Source of the DNA: Anastatus disparis
Taxonomy: Eukaryota > Arthropoda > Insecta > Hymenoptera > Eupelmidae
Direction: 5' to 3'
Assembly (NCBI GenBank): GCA_017163975.1
Contig: JAFFSR010000347.1
Coordinates: 3,832,001 to 3,896,000, forward strand
DNA: 64,000 bases
Shown here: positions 57,819-64,000 of the stretch, one piece after another
Position numbering within the stretch: the stretch's first letter is position 1
How the letters are laid out: every line of letters starts with the position of its first letter
The notes under the pieces: model-generated
The model's database searches: none
What the model saw: only the letters and a program-made list of their open reading frames with translations
What the model was told of the DNA's origin: nothing
Translations under genes and position numbers: made by a program

Positions 57819-59258
57819 CTCGTAGTAATATTCCTGTCTTCTTTCTTGAGATATTTTCTATTTCCTATTAATCGCACGCGGTTTTACTGACGCTCGCTGT
57901 GTGTGTGTGTGTGTACGCACGTTTATTTTATAAAGAAAATTAAATTACTGATCGTTTGTATATAGTTATAATAGAACCATATACACACGTAGCAGTTGAA
58001 ATTGACTAAATATGTATATATTTTGAAAATTAATTGTTTTGATTTTTGGATTTATTCTAGAATTTCTAATAATTATAGTAAAGCTAATCGAAAATATTAG
58101 ACTATAATAAACTATTCAATAATATTTTACAATTTTAAATTTAAAATACTAAGTATTAACATATATAACTAAATCCAAAAATCTGTGCGTTCTTAAACTT
58201 TTGTTAAAAATGCACACCTAACTGTGTAGGGACAATTCATTTATTATACATGTGTATTTAACGTGTAGTGTAAAAATAAATTTTAATTCGAGGTCTTCGA
58301 GGAAATTCTAAAATTTCTCCACAACACACACAGCGCCAGTCGATTGCCGCGCTACGAGTTGGCAGTCGTTGATGAGAGAGAAAGAGAAAACAAAAATTTC
58401 CACTATGTGTATAAATAAGAATTTTAACTTTGTAACTTTACTTATTATACAAGTTAAAAAAAATTATCTAGCCCTTTAATATGTATAAAAAATTTTAATT
58501 TTTATTCAATTAAATATTATATTAAAATACAAAAAAAAATTTAATATTAATGATACTGGATTATCCTATATTAAAGGGTTATGTTAAAATTGATTTAATT
58601 TCAACTTCCTCGTTGGCTGAAATTAATATTTCTCTCTCACCTTTAAATTTTGTAATTTATTATTAACGACCTAATCGGTAAGAAGGTTATACACAACGAC
58701 GCACTATTCTAATTCTTAGAAAATCTCGATTGCCTGTTCGCTTTTTCACATAAAGCGAACTATTAGGCATACAGAGCTATATCTTTTGTCTCTGTCACTA
58801 TGATATTAAAGCGCGAGAATATCTGCGCGTTAAGCAAAGAAATAGAATTTTCGCTGGGACACGTGGGGACACAAATTTGTAACAGCTAACCGACAAAAAA
58901 AAAATTTTAATAGATACCTAGCAATTTTTCCCGAAATGTCCACTATTTTATTTTTCCAAAAAAAAGCAATTTAATATTAATTTTATTTTACGAAACGTGA
59001 AAAAAAATTTAACGTCAATTCTAAATTTATTTATCTTTGACTAAGAATAATTTGATTTCTAAAAGAAAAAAAATTTCTTGACACGTGCTAACTTAAATAT
59101 CAAACTTTAACTATAGCAAAACGCCATCTTTGATATAAAGTCTTTTATGAACAACGCGAAGTCTGTTTTCGTCGACGCCAGCTACACGCTCGACGCCATT
59201 TGCAAATTTCGATTTATTAGACGACGCGTAAAGGCCTGTTCCCGTTGACTCATCTATT
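57819..59258 (-). other. Leader of element B
   Basis: About 1.44 kb between the primer site and the gag start, homologous to the leader of copy A without its Helitron-like insertion. The empty site falls at 58501-58502. It contains a (GT)n tract near 57898-57914 that matches an (AC)n-type tract in copy A. Packaging signals would be expected here, but none can be identified. Confidence 0.7.
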
Positions 59259-59270
59259 CGTTGGGCGCCA
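59259..59270 (-). other. Primer-binding site of element B, tRNA-Lys type
   Basis: On the minus strand TGGCGCCCAACG starts three bases after the LTR end. It matches the 3' end of tRNA-Lys(CUU) for 12 bases. Confidence 0.65.
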
Positions 59271-59273
59271 TTT

Positions 59274-60616
59274 TGTAACGGTAATTTACTACACGTCGCA
59301 AAAAAGAATTAGCTTTTAATTTAATGTAAACTTCAGCTAAGTCCTTAAATTTTACTATATGCAGAGTTGCTGAAATTTGTAAGAATTTCACTAAATATTA
59401 TACAGCGAACTCCGATTGTGCTAGCTAATCAATCCTATTGATAAACGACAAAATCATATATGATATACTCGTCGCTTGCTGCACGCACTGCGTCTCTCTC
59501 TCTCTCTCTCTCTCTTACCTGATCGAGGGACGCGTGGCCGGTAGCGCAGTTTTCCTTCGTGAGGCAGGTTCCAAAATACGTTATATTAAAATATATGATA
59601 TTACGTTATTAAATAATTTATAACTGCTCACAAGGACCGCGGAGGCGTCGGAGTAAGCAACGGGAAATATATATTTTATGTTAAATATAATCAGGCAATA
59701 TAAATTAATTGAAAGCACGATTTAATAGAAAAGAATTAATTTATTACAAAAAAAATATAAATATAATCAAGATAAAATGTGAACTAAATGAGAATGAAAT
59801 TGAATAATATATAAAAATTAATGTACGCGTCTATTGAGAGAGTGAGCAAAGGGAGGGCGCGTCGCGAACTAAATGATCCTCGCTTATGACGCTGATCAGT
59901 TATATAACCGATGATACAATATACCTGAACAAGTATCTCTCGAGGAAGAGATACTTGGATATCGCACAGTATAATTATACTTACAATAACGCACTGGCCA
60001 GCTTACACTGATTACCTACGTGCACGTAGACGCCGCTCGCCCGTTATCGAAGCTTCTCCCCTGTACGTAACCAATACGTAAATGCTCTGGAGTAGATCGG
60101 TGGAATACGTCTCTTCCCGATCCTTGAATTCCGCTGAGCTCTGCCAACGTGGTTGCCTGGACGTAGATCGGTGGAATCCTATGCATGTCGATCAACGTAT
60201 TTGTTGGCACTTAATGGCTGACCGCTAAGACGCGCGAAAAGCGGTCAAGCAAAACTCTACAGAAAGAATTTCTGAGAGTTGCAACTAGCCAATATAATAT
60301 AATACGCAAGTCGGTATAAACGCACGACTTTTAATTAAGACAATGTCTCGCTCTATCAATTGCGAACTTAGTCTACCGTATTATATGTCCACGTGGCGAA
60401 ATTCTCTAATGAGCACAGCACGGCTTAGGTTTCGTGCTAACGCAACGGTAGCCGGAAACTCTCTCAAGCGCCTCGCGGCCGGCTCGCTTCTCGCTCGCGT
60501 GCCGGTCGTCAAGATACGCACTTCTTTACTCGTCTTAGACGAGATATATGACCGAGCGTTTATTCTATTTTAATACCTAAGCGCGCAAGATTCAAACATG
60601 GTAAAATACCGTGACA
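59274..60616 (-). repeat. 5' LTR of element B (1343 bp)
   Basis: On the minus strand it starts TGTCACGGTATTTTACC and ends CCGTTACA. Near-identical to the LTR at 53563-54913. It includes a perfect 10-bp stem (AAGTATCTCT) around a CGAGGA loop near 59931-59956, a GA/TC tract and AATAAA-type words. Confidence 0.95.
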
Positions 60617-60620
60617 ATAC

Positions 60621-61457
60621 ACTAGAATGCACGCTTAGGCATGGATATGTCAGTGCGTCCAATTAGAATAAGATTATATTTTACATGTTAATTTAGTTTT
60701 AATAGATAAGTTCTTAAACTACTCGTTACTTTGTTATTAATACTAACATAGAATAAGTTACTAATAGCATTCATAAAATTTATTAATTAATTCTGTTTTA
60801 CTATTAAGAGTTGTTACTAAACTATCTTTCTACAATAATATTATTCATTAAGTTTTATTGCGTTATTGATAACAAATAATTTAGATTAAGTTACTATTAC
60901 TATTAGTTAATTTAGTTATATTATAAATAAAGTTAATTTTAAATGTTTATTACATTAATATTTTCTTTATTCTTATCTTAGTTTAAGTTATGTTTCTATA
61001 CACTTTCATTGTGCTTTATTTTTATTATAATGTCTTAGCTTAATTAATTTAGTCACTATTACTTTAATCAGTTTCTACTACTATTATTCTTAATAGAATG
61101 CGTTTATTTTTTAGTTAAAAATATCAGATATTACATTAATTTTAAGATATCTTTTAACATATTTAGTACACTAGTTTTAAGATAGCTATATAATTTATAC
61201 TTTTATTAATAATCATTTTTCATACTATTATGTTTATCACGCCTATTTTAATTTATACATTAATTAGTTAATAAATTTAAACAGAATTACACTGTATATT
61301 TCAAAATATAATTTCTTTTAGATTTACTAACGATGTTTAAAATATTTTTCTTTTAACAAATTGAAGTTATATGCTAAAATATCTTGAAACATACAATGTA
61401 ATTATAGCGTATAGTTTATTAAACATATTTTCGTTTTTCTCTCTCTTTATATTTTTA

Positions 61458-61459
<2 letters not shown>
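60621..61459. other. Extremely AT-rich DNA
   Basis: Words such as TTACTA and TTAGTTT dominate. No unit, hairpin or gene that I can support. Confidence 0.35.
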
Positions 61460-61505
<46 letters not shown>

Positions 61506-61509
61506 TATT
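61460..61509. repeat. (TTA)n microsatellite
   Basis: A trinucleotide run of about 16 units, slightly interrupted at its end. Confidence 0.95.
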
Positions 61510-62616
61510 AAGTAAAATTTACATAAATTAGCAATAAGTATTCAAAACAATTGTAAGAAAGAGACAGCTATACATATGAGAGAGATAGACAATGATGACG
61601 CTTCAACATTCTTGAAAACATCAGATTTTTCCAAAGACCTTTATTTTTGGGCCTGTTTCAATCAATATAACGCATAACGTCCAGCCTCTTCCGGTCAACC
61701 GACCAATACTCAATTTCTAATTGTTTTAATCCTTTAAGGCTACACCCCCAAGTCCCTTAGGAAGGGAAACAATGGTCATGTGTCTCAAGAAGAGACAAAC
61801 AAAATTCAGTCTCTTTCTTGAGCTTGGTAAGCTCACTACAAAATCTTCAAGTGTTTATTCGAACTCCAAAAGTCCACAACAATAATCAAACTTCAACTAT
61901 CAAACTCTAAAGGTATTCATTCATCAAATTCTTCAAATTTAATTTTCTATTTCAATTTCTACTTCAAATCTCAGATCTTCTTTTTATAAAACTAGAAATA
62001 TCTTATTAAGAATTAGAATTTATAATACTAAATTTTCAATCTTTTCATTCGAAATTCTTACTCATTATTTCTTTAATTTTACTATTTCAAGTAAAATTTT
62101 TTATTCTACTTAAATTTTCCTAACACTGAATCTTTACATTAAAATTAAAAAATTAAATCAATTTTCTTTTCTTCATTAAATCTTTCTACAAATAAAGTTT
62201 TTCTCTTTTACCATTTTTACTTTATTTTCCTTCAATCGAATCTCTTACGTCTTTTACTTCTATTGAATATTTTCCTCTTCAAACACTTAAGAGTTTGATA
62301 AAAAGGCAGAAAGGATCATCAGCAGCGTACGTCTATCTCTCTAAAAGTAAGTTGTTTCATTCATTCATTTTTCTTACTCTTCTTTTCATATATTCTAATT
62401 AAAATTTAATCATCTAAATTATAAAGTTAAATTTTATATTATAAAATTTATGTTACTAAATTTTTTATCGTAAATAAAACGAAGACTCAATTTTAAATTT
62501 TTGTTTTACCTTTTTATTTTCTTTATTGAATTGCATGTACCCTTTTTATTCATTTATTTTTCTTTATAATATTTTCTTTTTTTTATTGTATAAATTAATT
62601 AAATTTCTTTATTATT
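61510..62616. other. Unassigned DNA with several small hairpins
   Basis: Short perfect stems occur at 61753-61767 (TCCCTT/AAGGGA), 61781-61797 (TGTCTC/GAGACA) and 61820-61834 (GAGCTT/AAGCTC). A donor-like AAAAGTAAGT lies at 62344, after a purine-rich block. It may be part of a non-coding transcript. No protein signal. Confidence 0.3.
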
Positions 62617-62812
62617 GCACTGCCAATAGTTTCCTCTAAGGGAGGAAACTGGCTTTATTTTAACTTGAGACTCTCTTATGAGGCTCATGTTGAAATAAAA
62701 ATATATAACATTTTTTTTTACTAACAAGCACTGCCAATAGGGTCCTCTAAGGGAGGACACTGGCCTTATTTTAACCTAAGACTCTCTTATGAGGCTCGAG
62801 TTAAATTAAGAT
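62617..62812 (+). repeat. Two-unit, 111-bp tandem repeat with paired hairpins
   Basis: GCACTGCCAATAG starts at 62618 and 62729. Each unit has a first hairpin (TTCCTC-taagg-GAGGAA in unit 1; GTCCTC-taagg-GAGGAC in unit 2). A second stem follows around ACTCTCTTATGAGGCTC. One base pair of the first stem changes on both sides (T-A to G-C), while an adjacent one is changed on one side only. Confidence 0.75.
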
Positions 62813-62984
62813 ATACACTACACAATAGGTACACAAAAACACTCGCGTACTAATATTAAATTTAATTAATGATTTTTCGTATTCCTTTTTCGCCGAATTT
62901 AACAACTTTTCCGTAAAACTATAAAAGAATCCACCGCCACTAAGCACGCTCGCGCCAACGCCAGAAATGCATAATAAAATATCA

Positions 62985-64000
62985 ATTTATTTTATTGTGA
63001 ATTTCTCCGATGTAACACTTTCAATAAAATAATGGTTTTAAAATTATTTATTAATTTCTTTCGCTATTCAGAACAATAAATGTCTTTGTGAATTCTTTTT
63101 TAAATTTCATAGCTCCAGGGAGATCATTTCTACAATTTTTTAATACATGTTCTTCATGGTAAACATTGAATTTGAAAGAGATCTTTCTAAGATATAACTT
63201 TTTTTAATTAGTATAACAAGGATACACGGAGCGAACAAATCGGGAATACTTCCTTGCGCCCTCTACTGTTAAAATTCCGTACGCACGTTTTTGGAATTAT
63301 GCCTTGTGTACAAGCAACGATTCCATAAGCCATCGGGAAAAAGTCCGAACGCTTATAGAGCATACGGACTTTTTTCCGATGGCTTATGGAATCGTTGCTT
63401 GCACACAATGCATATTTCCAAAAACGTGTGTACGGAACTTTAGCAGTAGAGGGCGCAAGGAAGTATTCCTGATTTGTTCTCTCCATGTATAAGCGTTTCT
63501 TAACTCATTGGGTTTAAATAAAAAAAGTTTTAATATTTGAGAATAGATAATTATGTCTGAAATCACTTCTGGGCTTAATAATATAATTTTAGACTATTCT
63601 AATTCAAAGAATACAATAATTCAAAATATTCCCACTATTTCTGTAAAATATTTGTAAACAATAATTTGCATATTTATTTTCCATTATGATGATTTTAGAG
63701 CATGTAATTCATCAGAATTTAACTGTGAGTTTATTGGTGAATTTTTTCTCGAAGACTACCAAGTTTAGAAAAAAATCTCTGAATATAATTTGGTCACGAA
63801 TAATCTAAAGAACAAACAAGTATTTTTTAAATTATTATATCTTGTACGGTTTAAGTTTCTTAAATTTGATTTAAACACGGACGAAAGTAATAACATACTA
63901 TTCACTTTTTTTCAACACAAATCTTCTATGTTTTGAATAAAATAATCTATTTGAAATCAGATATAACTCTTTTGCCATTTAAAATCATAAATGTCTTTAG
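62985..64000 (+). repeat. Further copy of the 49-52 kb repeat
   Basis: 62990-63190 is the reverse complement of about 49495-49690 (ATTTCTTTCGCTATTCAGAA, AATACATGTTCTTCATGG). 63490-64000 runs in the same direction as 50640-50835 and 52080-52330 (TAATATAATTTTAGACTATT, GAATATAATTTGGTCACGAA). The phrase ATAAATGTCTTTAG near the window edge marks the start of the next unit, so the repeat continues beyond it. A MITE splits the copy. Confidence 0.6.
63225..63487. mobile_element. 263-bp foldback MITE with TA duplication
   Basis: Nearly the whole element is one palindrome. The tips read CACGGAGCGAACAAATC and CATGGAGAGAACAAATC inwards, flanked by TA (63223-63224 and 63488-63489). Arms share ACTTCCTTGCGCCCTCTACT and GCCATCGG; the loop is about a dozen bases. 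The overlapping 60-92-codon frames on both strands are artefacts. Confidence 0.85.

Larger units (their letters stand above)
53563..60616 (-). mobile_element. LTR retrotransposon copy B, complete, pol-deleted
   Basis: A 7054-bp element on the minus strand: 5' LTR at 59274-60616, primer site, leader, gag-protease-integrase-tail frame, polypurine tract and 3' LTR at 53563-54913. ATAC flanks it on both sides (53559-53562 and 60617-60620), a 4-bp duplication typical of Ty3/gypsy integrases. The LTRs differ at roughly ten single bases plus a (TC)n length change, so it is somewhat older than copy A. Same internal deletion as copy A and no Helitron-like insert. Confidence 0.95.

Noticed and set aside
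63208..63566. Overlapping 60-92-codon frames on both strands
   Set aside because: They arise from a 263-bp palindromic MITE read from either end.

Overview
This is a stretch of AT-rich animal nuclear DNA, most likely from an insect. The evidence is the class of elements present: an arthropod-type LINE with a YADD reverse transcriptase, a Ty3/gypsy-like LTR retrotransposon with a primer site matching tRNA-Lys, Mutator-like and pogo-like DNA transposon remains, many TTAA- and TA-flanked MITEs, and numerous microsatellites. The species cannot be fixed from the sequence; a hymenopteran is only a guess. I found no convincing host protein-coding gene, no tRNA and no rRNA. The window reads as a graveyard of nested transposable elements, dominated by foldback (long inverted-repeat) elements.

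Layout. 0-9 kb: a TTAA-flanked foldback (129-820), a degenerate tandem array with about 163-bp period (2.7-4.3 kb), a 5'-truncated minus-strand LINE (5.65-7.18 kb) carrying its own nested MITE, then about 1.8 kb of non-repetitive DNA. 9-15.7 kb: a 77-bp micro-MITE, a pogo-like element, three foldbacks and a CACTG-type MITE. 15.76-23.22 kb: LTR retrotransposon copy A (plus strand), complete at its 5' end, with a truncated 3' LTR and a Helitron-like insertion in its leader. 23.2-32.6 kb: six foldbacks, one Mutator-like transposase relic and AT-rich filler. 32.6-38.5 kb: a roughly 5.9-kb DNA transposon with very long terminal inverted repeats, two subterminal tandem arrays and a broken transposase of a family I cannot name. 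38.6-42.4 kb: a CACGTG-rich array, another foldback, a palindrome-within-palindrome cluster and a TTAA MITE. 42.8-48.7 kb: a large foldback whose right arm has collected three MITEs that the left arm lacks. 49.5-52.3 kb: a further inverted and tandem repeat hit by two TTAA MITEs ten bases apart. 53.56-60.62 kb: LTR retrotransposon copy B (minus strand), complete, with a 4-bp ATAC target duplication. 60.6-64 kb: very AT-rich DNA, a two-unit hairpin repeat and another copy of the 49-52 kb repeat.

How the parts fit. The two LTR elements carry one long gag-protease frame fused to an integrase C-terminal tail. Reverse transcriptase, RNase H and the integrase catalytic core are missing, with the same apparent junction in both copies. 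This points to a pol-less family that spread using enzymes supplied in trans. Many of the MITE calls are supported internally, because the opposite arm of a foldback, or the other LTR-element copy, preserves the empty target site. That gives target-site duplications (TTAA, TA, TTA) and insertion order directly from this one sequence.
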